DNA of 64,000 nucleotides from Wolfiporia cocos (lineage: Eukaryota > Basidiomycota > Agaricomycetes > Polyporales > Phaeolaceae): assembly GCA_029448655.1 (NCBI GenBank), contig JACCLO010000002.1, forward strand, positions 2,666,001 through 2,730,000, in the 5' to 3' direction. This document shows, one piece after another, positions 1 through 8,983 of this stretch. The position numbers and the translations under genes were made by a program. Positions within the stretch are counted from its first letter, which is position 1. Each line of letters begins with the position of its first letter. The notes beneath the pieces are model-generated. The model did no database searches, had not been told where the DNA came from, and saw only the letters and a list, made by a program, of their open reading frames with translations.

Positions 1-368
1 CATGCGCAGGCCCAGACACCAGTTCAGCAGAACTAAGGAGATGGCGCAGCCAGCACACAAGAGGGGAGATACCAGGGACTGGCCCTAGGGATGAGAATAG
101 TACATCTGAGGTGCTAGCCTCAGACATTGCACTGCTATGTACATGGCACACTATCAACTAGCTACCTGCCCTTAAGAGGCCCATGCACTGTAAGGCACCA
201 GGTGTAACAGATGTAACTATGTAACGCATCATGTATCTAACGTGACCTGGGATGGCGCTGGTGCCCCTACATTATCTACAACACGTCCATATCTAATCTA
301 AGGTCATGTTACCTACACCGAGGGCATGCCACAACATATTGTGACAGATTTGTGTAATGTAAATACCC
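1..368. other. no recognisable gene
   Basis: No credible coding region, tRNA or named repeat is visible here. The stretch leads into the minisatellite that starts at 369. Confidence 0.5.
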
Positions 369-495
369 CACACCACAGGGATCCATGCCTCACACCATGG
401 GATTCATGCCCCATGCCACAGGGATTTGTGTCTCATGCTACAGGGATTTGTGGCCCTTGCCACAGGGATTTGTGCCCCATGCCATGGGGATTTTT
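369..495. repeat. 22-bp minisatellite, about 6 units
   Basis: Six consecutive units of about 22 bp follow the pattern atgccacagggatttgtgcccc, with scattered substitutions. Unit starts are near 369, 391, 413, 435, 457 and 479. The unit core (ccacagggattt) recurs near 2730, so it belongs to the same interspersed family as the tandem repeat at 1934-2870. Confidence 0.8.
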
Positions 496-664
496 GTAAC
501 ATAAATTGCCTGTGCTGCAGATGCCTGCCAAAAGATTGCAAAAAATGAAGAAAATTCAGGATTATTTGACACACCATATTACACAGTATTACAAGTGAAG
601 CAATGACAAGACCGAGTATCAGCAAGGTGGAGGAGTGGCTGAGTGAGCAGAGACAAGGAACAGA
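496..664. repeat. partial copy of an interspersed repeat
   Basis: This stretch resembles 2740-2870 and the ends of the 295-bp units. Shared blocks include 'gcctgtgctgcagatgcctg', 'acaagtgaagc' and 'gaggtggaggagtggctgag'. The TRIM element lies directly to its right, so this is the older sequence into which the TRIM inserted. Confidence 0.5.
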
Positions 665-669
665 AGAAG

Positions 670-860
670 TGTTACAGGTCTAACATGGCTGAGCCCACGT
701 GAAGTGGTAAGCGTGCGAAACCAGTACCCAATTAGGCAACAGGGGATGTGTATATATACCTGGAACCACAGTCTCACCTAACCGCAAGATTACACCCTTT
801 TAGCGAAGGGGGCTAAATGCCTTGCATAGCACGTGGGTGGTTCCACGTGTGACTGTAACA
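670..860. repeat. TRIM 5' LTR
   Basis: A 191-bp LTR with inverted termini TGTTACAG and CTGTAACA and a TATATATA stretch near 752. It matches the two split pieces of the right-hand copy almost exactly. Confidence 0.85.
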
Positions 861-1082
861 GTATCTCGCAGTTGCCCAGTCGTTGGTTTGACTCCCATTG
901 TCGATCTGCGGCTGAGAGCACACCTAGTAGGCGCTCCGGCGGTGAACGGTAGCTCGGGGGCTGGGTATACGGACCACGTTACCCTGACCAATTGGGGGTG
1001 TCTCCAACGGTGAAGTGCTTGAGCCCACCGAGGGGGGTGGTAGAGTGTGTTGGGGACAACACACACCTTAAGCGGGAGGTAG

Positions 1083-1782
1083 TGTTACAGGTCTAACATG
1101 GCTGAGCCCACGTGAAGTGGTAAGCGTGCGAAACCAGTACCCAATTAGGCAACAGGGGATGTGTATATATACCTGGAACCACAGTCTCGCCTAACCATGA
1201 GATTACTGTCACAACTTTTGCGACATTATCTTATTTTATTACAGAACGCCTTTCGCTGGGGTCGAACCCTCGACTCTTGACGACAAAGGCACGTGACCGT
1301 CTTACAGTGGCACGTTACTTACAGTAGATAATGCGCGTCTCTGTAGAGTAGATAAGATTACATACATCAGATGGTTACATAAGCGTTCCAGACCCCTGAC
1401 TGGTAGGCGCGTGCGCACAGGCCACGTCGCTTTAGGGCAAGGGTTACTACTAGGGATTACAGCGCTTCTCTGATGTATATATACCTAGGGCTCTGAGGCG
1501 TCTTACCTCAGAACCTTTATTCTCTACCATGCCTTAGGGCACTTAACATCCATCCTGCGCGCTCTCCCTTGTGAAGCTTGCTAGTCTGTGCGACGTACCT
1601 CGACCTCGACTTAGGGCGTGGTTTACCCTTCGTCGACATAGCTAGGGATGCCATGACTTGTGAGCAGGGACTTAGGCGTTGAGGGATGACCCAGAAGATG
1701 TTTTGGGTCAATTACGCCCTTTTAGCGAAGGGGGCTAAATGCCTTGCATAGCACGTGGGTGGTTCCACGTGTGACTGTAACA
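1083..1782. repeat. TRIM 3' LTR, split by a nested solo LTR
   Basis: The left part is 1083-1206 and the right part 1716-1782. The interruption is the solo LTR at 1207-1710 plus its duplicated ATTAC. Joining the parts gives the same 191-bp length as the 5' LTR. Confidence 0.87.
1207..1710. mobile_element. solo LTR (family S), TSD ATTAC
   Basis: A 504-bp sequence starts TGTCACAAC and ends TTGGGTCA. It is flanked by ATTAC at 1202-1206 and 1711-1715. It is related to the solo LTR at 19906-20420: both contain gcgtgcgcacaggccacgtc, a tatatatacc box and a terminal gacccag...gggtca. No internal domain remains, which is the signature of LTR-LTR recombination after insertion. It also carries a tRNA T-arm-like segment on the minus strand (gggttcgacccc, near 1260). 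Confidence 0.88.
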
Positions 1783-1933
1783 AGAAGGAACTCATGAGTA
1801 ATCAACAGGGAATTGATGGGGAATCCACAGGTTTCAAAAATCCCTTGCTTTGTGTGTGAATGGTCTGACTTTCCCCGGTTATCTCAAATAGGAACACATG
1901 GATTGGGATATCATATTGAAGTGATTAAATTGT

Positions 1934-2870
1934 TTGTGGCAAAGCCACAGGTAAATAAGCTAGTCTTAAAGTAATGGGAGCTCACGCCATAGGCACTCAT
2001 GTGCAGCTAGTGTGGATGCCACATTTGCCACATGGTGTCCATGGGTGTCATTCCTGCTCCCATTAGATAAGGCACCTGGTGCTGGTGAATTCCCATGCCC
2101 AGTGCCTGCAAGGTGTGCGTGCTGGTTGCAAAGGTATAACAAGTGAAGTGACAACAAGGCCAAGCATTAGCGAGGTGGAGGAGTGGCTGAGTGGGCAGAG
2201 ATGAGCAACAAGCCCTAGAACACAAAAATTGTGGCAAAGCCACAGGTAATTAAGCTAGTTTAAAAGTAATGGGAGCTCACGTACCACTAGTGTGTCGCTA
2301 GTGGGGACACCACATTTGCCGCATGGCATCCACAGGTGTCATTCCTGCTCCCATTAGATAGGGCGCCTGGCGCCAATGAATTCCCATGCCCAGCACCTGC
2401 AAGGTGCGTGTGCCGGTTGCAAAGGTGTTACAAGTGAAGCGACAATGAGGCCAAGCATCAGCGAGGTGGAGGAGTGGCTGAGCAGGCAGAGATAAGCAAC
2501 AACTCCTAAATACAAAATTGTGACGAAGCCACAGGTAATTAAGCTAGTAATAAAGGGACGACCATTGCATGGGAACTGCCATGTGCTTTTCCACATGTGC
2601 CATGTGCTGTCCGTCCTCACACCACCGACCCAGGGAGTTGGCCAGTGGACTCCCATGCCCGGCGCCTGCAAGGCACGCGTTCAAATCCCTTCAACAAAAA
2701 CTCATGTTTCACACGTCATCCCTGTGCTGTGCCACAGGGATTTTGTAGCTGTTGTAACATAGATGGCCTGTACTGTAGATACCTGCCAGAAAATCTAAGA
2801 GAATTCAGGAGGGATTACATTGTAGACACAGGATTACAAGCAAAGCAACAATGACACCAAGCATCAGTGT
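1934..2870. repeat. tandem interspersed repeat, units of about 295, 289 and a divergent third
   Basis: Units begin at 1934, 2229 and 2518 with ttgtggcaaagccacaggta or a close variant. Each of the first two ends in a block with gaggtggaggagtggctgag. That block contains TGGCTGAGTGGG, close to a pol III A box. The third unit keeps a B-box-like gttcaaatccc near 2689. The unit is therefore probably a tRNA-related SINE that became tandemly duplicated (inference). No coding capacity is seen. Confidence 0.7.
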
Positions 2871-2995
2871 AGAGTTTCAGTCAATTATCTTAATCTGCCA
2901 ACTGCCCTTTGCTTAAGAAATCGCAGTTGCGAGCTAGGTTTGCATGCAGATTAATCTGCTAGCTGCGGCAGATTAATCTACTGTGACAATAAAAT

Positions 2996-3083
2996 GGTAC
3001 ATTCAGGATTTGAACCAAGGACCTTAGCACAGATGAGAATAAGAGCATCGCAGCATAATTAGCCAACTGAGCCATAGTGGCAA
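2996..3083 (-). repeat. tRNA-derived (SINE-like) segment
   Basis: On the minus strand there is a perfect A box, TGGCTCAGTTGG (complement of 3063-3074), and a perfect B box, GGTTCAAATCC (complement of 3006-3016), 46 bp apart. The acceptor and T stems do not pair, so it is not a working tRNA. The two boxes with a decayed cloverleaf are what a SINE head or tRNA pseudogene shows. Confidence 0.6.
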
Positions 3084-3135
3084 CAGTTACCCTTGACCAA
3101 TCAAAATATATATAACGCAAATTTTACACACAATT

Positions 3136-3833
3136 TGTTATGGGTCGAATACCCGTTTGTATATTCGAGTTGCAAATATAGATCGTTCTTCTGCACGTAG
3201 GCACGTCGCCGTATGCAAGGCAAATCCTCGTTAGATGCCTTCGGGTCCTAAGTGAAGTCCTTAGGAGATCGGTTAATATCCAATACGCGTTAGAGGATAT
3301 AATCTGTTCAAGTGCGAGTCGAATAGAATATAAGACTCGCCTAAGTCCGAGAAGTCAGTGTGCACTTCGAGGACTTAGTCGTTTGATTGCTCGAGTGAGA
3401 AATACTGAGCGTAGTTTCCTACGTTTGAGAACGAGTATAAGACTTCTTGTTTATACAACAAGGTCGAGCTGAAGAGCCTCAACAGTAAGTACATTAGTTT
3501 ATATACTGCGTTGGGTTTTAGGGGTCAAGTCCGTCCCAGATGTCATCTATGCTATAGTACCAAACGTTTGATAGGTATGTAGTGATATACCTGAGACGAT
3601 AGATAGGAATGATGGCGGTTGAACGCCATCTATCAGCTAATAAATGATGAACATAAAACGGTGGCAGAGTTGGATCTGCCAAAGATGAAATGCGCCCTAT
3701 AGACTAGTACAATTGGGGATGCGCCCAGTAGAGTCACGAGTAGCCAGGGGAGTTGGTTGCGCAACAAGTCCCTGTATCGTATTTGACCGGTGGTGAGTTC
3801 TGTCGATATTCGAAAAATTAAAATAACCGTAAC
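3136..3833 (-). repeat. Element 1 3' LTR (element orientation)
   Basis: A 698-bp LTR. Its left end is tgttatgggtcg on the plus strand; its right end is ccgtaac followed by c, where the other copy has ccgtaaca. The left 330 bp (R/U5 side) match the right-hand LTR with about 4 differences. The remaining about 370 bp (U3 side) show more than 30 differences and an indel. Confidence 0.9.
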
Positions 3834-3835
3834 CC

Positions 3836-4783
3836 CTAGGCATTCGTCGGCCTCGACGAATTCTCCAAGTTCCCTCCCTCAGAGTGCCTCGGCGTCCTGT
3901 TCGTTGTAGATGTCGCCGTTCCCGCTGAGGGACGGGGTCGTAGGAGTTCGCCATACGAAGTGTTGGCGGCATTCATTCTGTCGATGACCTGGTTGATTGA
4001 GCCCACAAGTTCTGCAAATATAGTCGGGGCAGTCGAGGACCCAGTGGTTGGCTGAACCACATTGTCGACACGGCTGTTCTGGTGAGGGCCTCGCTGGTAC
4101 CCGTAGGGAAGGGATATCGCGGAGGTATTCGTTGTGTTGATACCTCCAATGGTGTGCGGCTCGATGAAGGTTCCACGCCGCCCATGTGGGTAGGGAGGCG
4201 GTGTCTCGTTCGTGTTCCCTCGCACCTCGCTCAAACTCCTCGCGGGTAATGCTCTGCACTGAAGGAGATCGTCGAATAGGCGGTGTGCTATTTGCTCTTC
4301 GCTGTCGCGCTGGGGTAGCCCTAGGGCTCGTCGGGCGTGCAGGTGGTTCACGTCTCCTGTTGCTTCCCACACCAGGAATATGCGGCATCGAGTCTCTAGC
4401 TCCTGTTCGTTGGGCTCTCTGAGTCTCGGTAGGTAATGGAAATAATACTCGATCGCGTTCCATAAAATCAAACGGCCTTGCAACTCGGCGTCGTTCGTCG
4501 GTGGTGAAAAAGCGGGCGGGTCGTGGCACATATTCGGGTCGATTGGAAGTAGTGTGCTCGCGATCCTCGAAGTCGTTGAGTGCATGTCGTAGTCGGGCCG
4601 TCGTGGTGGCGGCCAGTCGGTCGATAAGTCTGTCAGTGAGTAGCTCGAGTCCCTCTCTCTGCGCTCTGATCTGCCCCTCCATTCAGACGAGGTCCTCGGT
4701 GATATTCTGGTACGAGCTGTAGATATGGGTGAGGTCCTGTGCGATGTCAAAGAGGGCCGTCCAGCCATCGGTTCGGCCAGCAA
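3836..4783 (-). other. second open frame overlapping ORF3
   Basis: A 315-codon open frame runs in the +1 frame of ORF3. One stretch (LILWNAIEYYF through FDDLLQCR, about 75 residues, roughly 4480-4250) resembles the matching frame of Element 2 (SILWNTVMWYL through VTDLHQLR). Identities include ILWN, YLP, a Cys, an RA-x-GLP motif and a DL pair. In the same region the ORF3 frame is low-complexity and has stops in Element 2. It may be a dual-coding segment, a frameshift product or chance. It has no start or context that proves translation. Confidence 0.35.
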
Positions 4784-4943
4784 AAGGTCCCTCGGCCCTG
4801 TACCAGAGGAGGGCGTGTCTGATCTGCAGATGTTGGGGGGAGTACCTCCTCGGCGGCGTACCTCTCGGTCGTCCTTCCCGGTGACCCGTGTCGCTGTGGG
4901 GGGTCATGGTGCGACGAGGGAGTTGGTGGCGAGTCGTCGACAT
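3879..4943 (-). CDS. Element 1 ORF3: double zinc-knuckle protein downstream of pol
   Basis: A third ORF starts ATGTCGACG inside the last codons of pol, in another frame, and ends in EAL just before the 3' LTR. It has about 354 codons, with one in-frame TGA at 4685-4683 where Element 2 has Gln. The N-terminal part contains a segment also found in Element 2 (RHALLWYRAEG; WTALFDIAQDL; YQNITED). The middle is rich in Arg and Pro. The C-terminus has CRQCGSANHWVLDC (C-X2-C-X4-H-X4-C) and a second knuckle, CRTCGLNQPGHRQNEC. Position, overlap, both knuckles and the EAL end are shared with Element 2, so the ORF was under selection in the family. The function is unknown. It is not env-like: no signal peptide or membrane segment is seen. 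A second nucleic-acid-binding protein is the simplest guess. Confidence 0.72.
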
Positions 4944-7900
4944 ATTATTACTGTTGGGCTTTCGAGTGTCGGGGTTGTTCTGACTCGCATTTGGTGGTAG
5001 CTTTTTATCAACTCCTTGGAATGCTCCAAGTTCGCCTCGTCTTCCCATGAGTTGTCGGCCATGGCATAGCCTTTCCACTTGACGAAGTATTGATGCTTCT
5101 TTCTTTGCCATCTGTCAGCCAAGATAGCTTCGACTTCATATTCCTCCTGCCCCTTAATGATATCCGGTGGCGGCCGTAGGTAATTGGGTCCGTGCGCCCT
5201 TGTTTCTTTGAATGGTTTTAGTAGGGCAGCGTGGAATATCGGATGAATTTTCCAGCTCGCCGGTAACTGCAACCGGTATGTCGTGGGTCCCATCTTTTCT
5301 GTGATGGTGAAGGGTCCTTCTCTTTTTGGTGCCAGTTTGTTTGATTTGTAGGGGATCGTTAGGTTCTTGGCGTCGAGCCAGACCTTATCCCCTTTCTCAA
5401 GCTTCGGCAGTTCTCTGAGGAATCGCCCTGCCATTCTTTTCTGGGCTAATTCATGCGCAATGAATGCCATCTTTCGCGCCTCTTTGATCTTCTTGATCCT
5501 GTCGACAGCTGCCGGGACGTTCCCTACTCTGTCATAGTCTGGGAATCCTCTCGGGACGTATCCTAAGATTATTTCAAGTGGCGCTGGCCGGTTTTCGGTC
5601 CGTCTGGTGTTGTGCGCAAATTCGACGTCAGGCAGTCGTTGTACCCATTGGAAAGGGTCGTTCATGCAATAGATACGAAGGTATACTTCGATCTGTTGGT
5701 TCATCCTTTCCGTTTGTCCGTCTGTCTGGGGATGGTATGCTGTACTCATCGCTGACTCCGTTCCCTGCAGCTTGCATAATTCCCTGAATAGTTTTGATGC
5801 GAATTGTGGTCCCCTGTCCGAGATGATTTTTCGGGGGATGCCGTATTGTGAATATATCTTTCGATGGAATATTTCTGCGGCCCCTTCACTTGTAATTGTT
5901 TTGTCGCATGGAGTGAGAGAGATGGCCTTGGATAGGCCATGGTCGACAATCACCATCATGGAGTCATACTTTCCGACTCTTGGCAGGTCGGTGATAAAAT
6001 TGACCGAGCACTGTGAGAAGGGGAAGGCGTCTTCCCGTGTCGGTATTGGTTGCAAAGGGGGTTTTAGCGGATTCCTATCAGGTTTCATCTGTTGACAGAT
6101 TGCACAGCCCCGGACGTATTCCGCTATCATTGTTCTCATGTCAGGCCACCAGAAGTGGGTCGTAACTTGTACTGTTGTACCCCAGATCCCAGGGTGTCCG
6201 GCCGGGATCGTGTCGTGGTATTTTGAGATGACGTCCCGTTGAAGGTCCTCGTCTTTTGGCACGTACATCCTGCCCCTGTAGAGCAGTATTCCATCCGTTT
6301 GTTGCCATTCATCTGCGGTGGTTTTCGCGGGGAATTCACCTGTGCCCCCTAGAGCACGGATCGCCTGTTCCGCAGATTCATCTCGATCGTTGGCGTTCTT
6401 AATTCGATCAATGATCGGGATCTGGATTGCATGGACAACAAGTTCGTCTGGAATCATGGTGATTCCCTCGTTGTCCTCGTTGCTTTTGTCCAGGTGGTAC
6501 AACCTGGAAAGTGTGTCGGCCATGACTAGTTTCCTTCCGGGAACGTGCTGCAATTTCAGGTCGAATTGCGAAAGGAATAGATGCCATCTCGCTTGTCGCC
6601 GATTTAGGCACTGTGCACTTCTCCAGTACGTCAGGTTCTGATGATCACTTCGGATCAAGATCCGATGCGGTGCTCCTTCCAATAGGTGCCGCCATTCTTC
6701 TAATGCTCGGACTATTCTGAGTAGTTCGCGATCGTAGATTTCGTAGTTCCGTTCTGTTGATGTCAGGGATTGTGAGAGATATCCCACTGGCCGTTCGCCC
6801 CCTGTTTCATCTGTTTGTTTCAGCACTGCTCCTGTGGCAAACTGAGATGCATCTGTTTCGAGGATGAATGGTTTCTCCTTGTCTGGTGTTCCTAGCGCGG
6901 GCGCCGTCGTGAATGCCTGCTTCATGAAGTCGAACGCTCTCTGTTCTTTGTCCGTCCACTGGAACCCCGTTCCTGTGACTGTTTTTGTGAGGTCTACCAG
7001 GGGTCGTGCGTGCGTTGAGTAGTGGTCGATGAATTTTCGATAGAAGTTTGCAAACCCTAGGAAGGATCTGACTTCCTTGAGATTTTGGGGAGTCGGCCAT
7101 TCTTTAATCCCGTTGAGTTTCGCTGGGTCCATCTGGATGTTCCCTGGGGTGATGACCAGCCCTAGGAACTCAACTCGGTCGACGCCGAAGGCGCATTTCT
7201 CGGGTTTCACAAAGAGGTGGTTGTCCACTAATTTCTGAAGGATCCGCCGTTCCCGTTCTTTGTGTGTTTTCTCATTTTCTGAGAAAACGAGGATGTCGTC
7301 CATATAAACAAGCACCCATCCTTCGAGGATTTCTTCTTTCAGGATTTCATTCATCATTGCCTGAAAGGTCCCGGGTGCGTTGCACAATCCGAAGAACATA
7401 ACTGTGGGTTCGTACAACCCTCGGTTTGTTTTGAAGGCTGCTTTCCATTCGTCTCCCTTCTTGATCCGCACGTTGTTGTATCCCGCTCTAAGGTCCATTT
7501 TTGTGAAGATCTTTGCTCCTTTTAGCTTTTCCAGGAGCTCCGAGATCAGTGGCAAGGGATAGACGTTCTTTATCGTCCCTTCGTTCAGATATCGATAATC
7601 TTGACAGGGTCGTAGGCCGCTGTCTTTCTTTGGAACGAAAAAGAATGGTGACGCCATCGGGGATTTTGAAGGGACTATGAATCCCTTGGCCAAGTTTTCT
7701 TTTAGGAATTCGTCCAGCGCCTGTTGCTCTTTAGGCGAGAGTGCATAGACTTTGCAGTCTTTCGGCACGAAATCGGGTTTTAATTCGATTGCGTGGTCCC
7801 ATGGTCTCGACGGGGGGAACGCTGCTGCGGACTCCTTGCTGAACACCTCGGCGAAGTCCAGTAGGTGTTTCGGGACCATCTCCTCAACCGTTCGTTCTGG

Positions 7901-8983
7901 TTCGGGGGTTTTCTGCACGAATTCCTGGGATTTCGTCAGCGCTTTCCTGACAGCGTTGATGATTTGTATCTTTGTTCGGAACTTCTTTCGCGTCTCCCCT
8001 TTCTTTCCTATGATCCTAGGGTTATCTTTTGCAAAGCGTCGGATCACTTCGTACTCCTCGGGAGTATAGAGCCGCTGCGCTGTTTCTTCTGGCTGGTCCG
8101 TGGATCCAAACCCTTTCTCCCCTCGTTCTGTTTCGTCTAGGTCTTTGACCTCTATAATGTCGGGGGTGAGGTGCCGTTCGAAAATTATCTGGGCTATTCG
8201 CATGCCCAGGATAATTCTATGTGCCTTGTCTGAGTAGTTGAAGACGATGGCTCCGACGTCTCCTCGGTAGTCCGAGTCTATGACTCCGGCTTGTACTACC
8301 AATCCGTGTCTGAGGGTGTTGCCTGATCGTCCGGCCAACCTTCCATACGATCCCTTCGGGATCTTCATTTTTACTCCTGTGGAGACGAGTTTCCATCCTC
8401 CGGCGGGAATCTCGGTTTCTTCTGCGGCGTAAAGGTCGTACCCTGCAGCTTCTTGGGTCCCCCTTGTTGGAATTTTCCCTTCTGGGGCAACTACCATTTC
8501 TACCGTATCCATTCGGATCGTGGTTTCCTGTTTCTTTTCTTCTGCCCCTAGCATCAATCGTACATCGACTGTTTGGTCCTTCCAGTCGATTGTGGGGTTT
8601 TCGTCTTTTAGCCATCCATACCCTAGAATCATATTTTCTGTTCCGATTGATCCTACCAGGAATCGGACTTTTCGCGTTTTCTGGGTCTTCGGATATCGTA
8701 GTAGTATGGTGGCTTCTCGGTCTATTCGCCCATCTTTGTTTTCTGTTCCGTCAACATTTTTGACGATGATCGGGTTCTTCAAGGGTTGCGTGGGCACCTT
8801 GTATTTTTCTACCACTCTGCTGTGGATCAGGTTCAACATTGCTCCTGAGTCGATTAGTGCATTGCACTTCACGGGTTTTGCCAGCGTCATGATTACCGGG
8901 ATGAAGAGGGATCGATTCTTCTCGAACGAGGTAATTACATGCGCTGCTTTCTCGGAGGGTAAGACCGTGGGCTTCCCTCCTAG
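4904..8983 (-). CDS. Element 1 Pol: protease, dUTPase, RT, RNase H, integrase, chromodomain
   Basis: The open frame continues upstream of the first ATG (8890) to the gag stop and is -1 relative to gag. Counting from that ATG (1328 codons): aspartic protease ALIDSGA (12-18); dUTPase about 140-265 with AAGYDLYA, GRLAGRSG, GVIDSDYRG and RGEKGFGSTD, all motifs intact; RT about 380-570 with YMDD at 529-532; RNase H about 670-790 (ETDAS, RSDHQNL); integrase zinc finger H892, H899, C929, C932; integrase core with D1025 (ISDRGPQF) and E1061 (TDGQTERM); chromodomain about 1249-1300 (QYFVKWKGY). The first integrase Asp is Asn964 (SVNFITDLP), where Element 2 has SVDFITDLP. One G-to-A change at 5999-6001 explains it, so integration activity is probably lost. 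The end overlaps ORF3 by about 40 nt. Confidence 0.93.
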   Translation of the reverse strand, partial: LGGKPTVLPSEKAAHVITSFEKNRSLFIPVIMTLAKPVKCNALIDSGAMLNLIHSRVVEKYKVPTQPLKNPIIVKNVDGTENKDGRIDREATILLRYPKTQKTRKVRFLVGSIGTENMILGYGWLKDENPTIDWKDQTVDVRLMLGAEEKKQETTIRMDTVEMVVAPEGKIPTRGTQEAAGYDLYAAEETEIPAGGWKLVSTGVKMKIPKGSYGRLAGRSGNTLRHGLVVQAGVIDSDYRGDVGAIVFNYSDKAHRIILGMRIAQIIFERHLTPDIIEVKDLDETERGEKGFGSTDQPEETAQRLYTPEEYEVIRRFAKDNPRIIGKKGETRKKFRTKIQIINAVRKALTKSQEFVQKTPEPERTVEEMVPKHLLDFAEVFSKESAAAFPPSRPWDHAIELKPDFVPKDCKVYALSPKEQQALDEFLKENLAKGFIVPSKSPMASPFFFVPKKDSGLRPCQDYRYLNEGTIKNVYPLPLISELLEKLKGAKIFTKMDLRAGYNNVRIKKGDEWKAAFKTNRGLYEPTVMFFGLCNAPGTFQAMMNEILKEEILEGWVLVYMDDILVFSENEKTHKERERRILQKLVDNHLFVKPEKCAFGVDRVEFLGLVITPGNIQMDPAKLNGIKEWPTPQNLKEVRSFLGFANFYRKFIDHYSTHARPLVDLTKTVTGTGFQWTDKEQRAFDFMKQAFTTAPALGTPDKEKPFILETDASQFATGAVLKQTDETGGERPVGYLSQSLTSTERNYEIYDRELLRIVRALEEWRHLLEGAPHRILIRSDHQNLTYWRSAQCLNRRQARWHLFLSQFDLKLQHVPGRKLVMADTLSRLYHLDKSNEDNEGITMIPDELVVHAIQIPIIDRIKNANDRDESAEQAIRALGGTGEFPAKTTADEWQQTDGILLYRGRMYVPKDEDLQRDVISKYHDTIPAGHPGIWGTTVQVTTHFWWPDMRTMIAEYVRGCAICQQMKPDRNPLKPPLQPIPTREDAFPFSQCSVNFITDLPRVGKYDSMMVIVDHGLSKAISLTPCDKTITSEGAAEIFHRKIYSQYGIPRKIISDRGPQFASKLFRELCKLQGTESAMSTAYHPQTDGQTERMNQQIEVYLRIYCMNDPFQWVQRLPDVEFAHNTRRTENRPAPLEIILGYVPRGFPDYDRVGNVPAAVDRIKKIKEARKMAFIAHELAQKRMAGRFLRELPKLEKGDKVWLDAKNLTIPYKSNKLAPKREGPFTITEKMGPTTYRLQLPASWKIHPIFHAALLKPFKETRAHGPNYLRPPPDIIKGQEEYEVEAILADRWQRKKHQYFVKWKGYAMADNSWEDEANLEHSKELIKSYHQMRVRTTPTLESPTVIICRRLATNSLVAP

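Larger units (their letters stand above)
665..1787. mobile_element. TRIM-type LTR element with AGAAG target duplication
   Basis: A small non-coding LTR element. The 5' LTR (670-860, 191 bp) starts TGTTACAG and ends CTGTAACA. The internal region (861-1082, 222 bp) ends in a purine-rich agcgggaggtag just before the 3' LTR. The 3' LTR is 1083-1206 plus 1716-1782, again 191 bp once the nested insertion is removed. The 5-bp duplication AGAAG flanks the element at 665-669 and 1783-1787. With no coding capacity and a total of about 0.6 kb without the insert, it fits a TRIM that moves with borrowed proteins (inference). The LTRs differ at only about five positions, so insertion was fairly recent. Confidence 0.88.

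Noticed and set aside
2996..3083. a functional tRNA gene
   Set aside because: The promoter boxes are good but acceptor and T stems do not pair and the 3' end does not complement the 5' end.
3879..4943. ORF3 as an envelope gene
   Set aside because: The position is env-like, but there is no signal peptide, membrane segment or glycoprotein pattern, and the C-terminus is a nucleic-acid-type double zinc knuckle.
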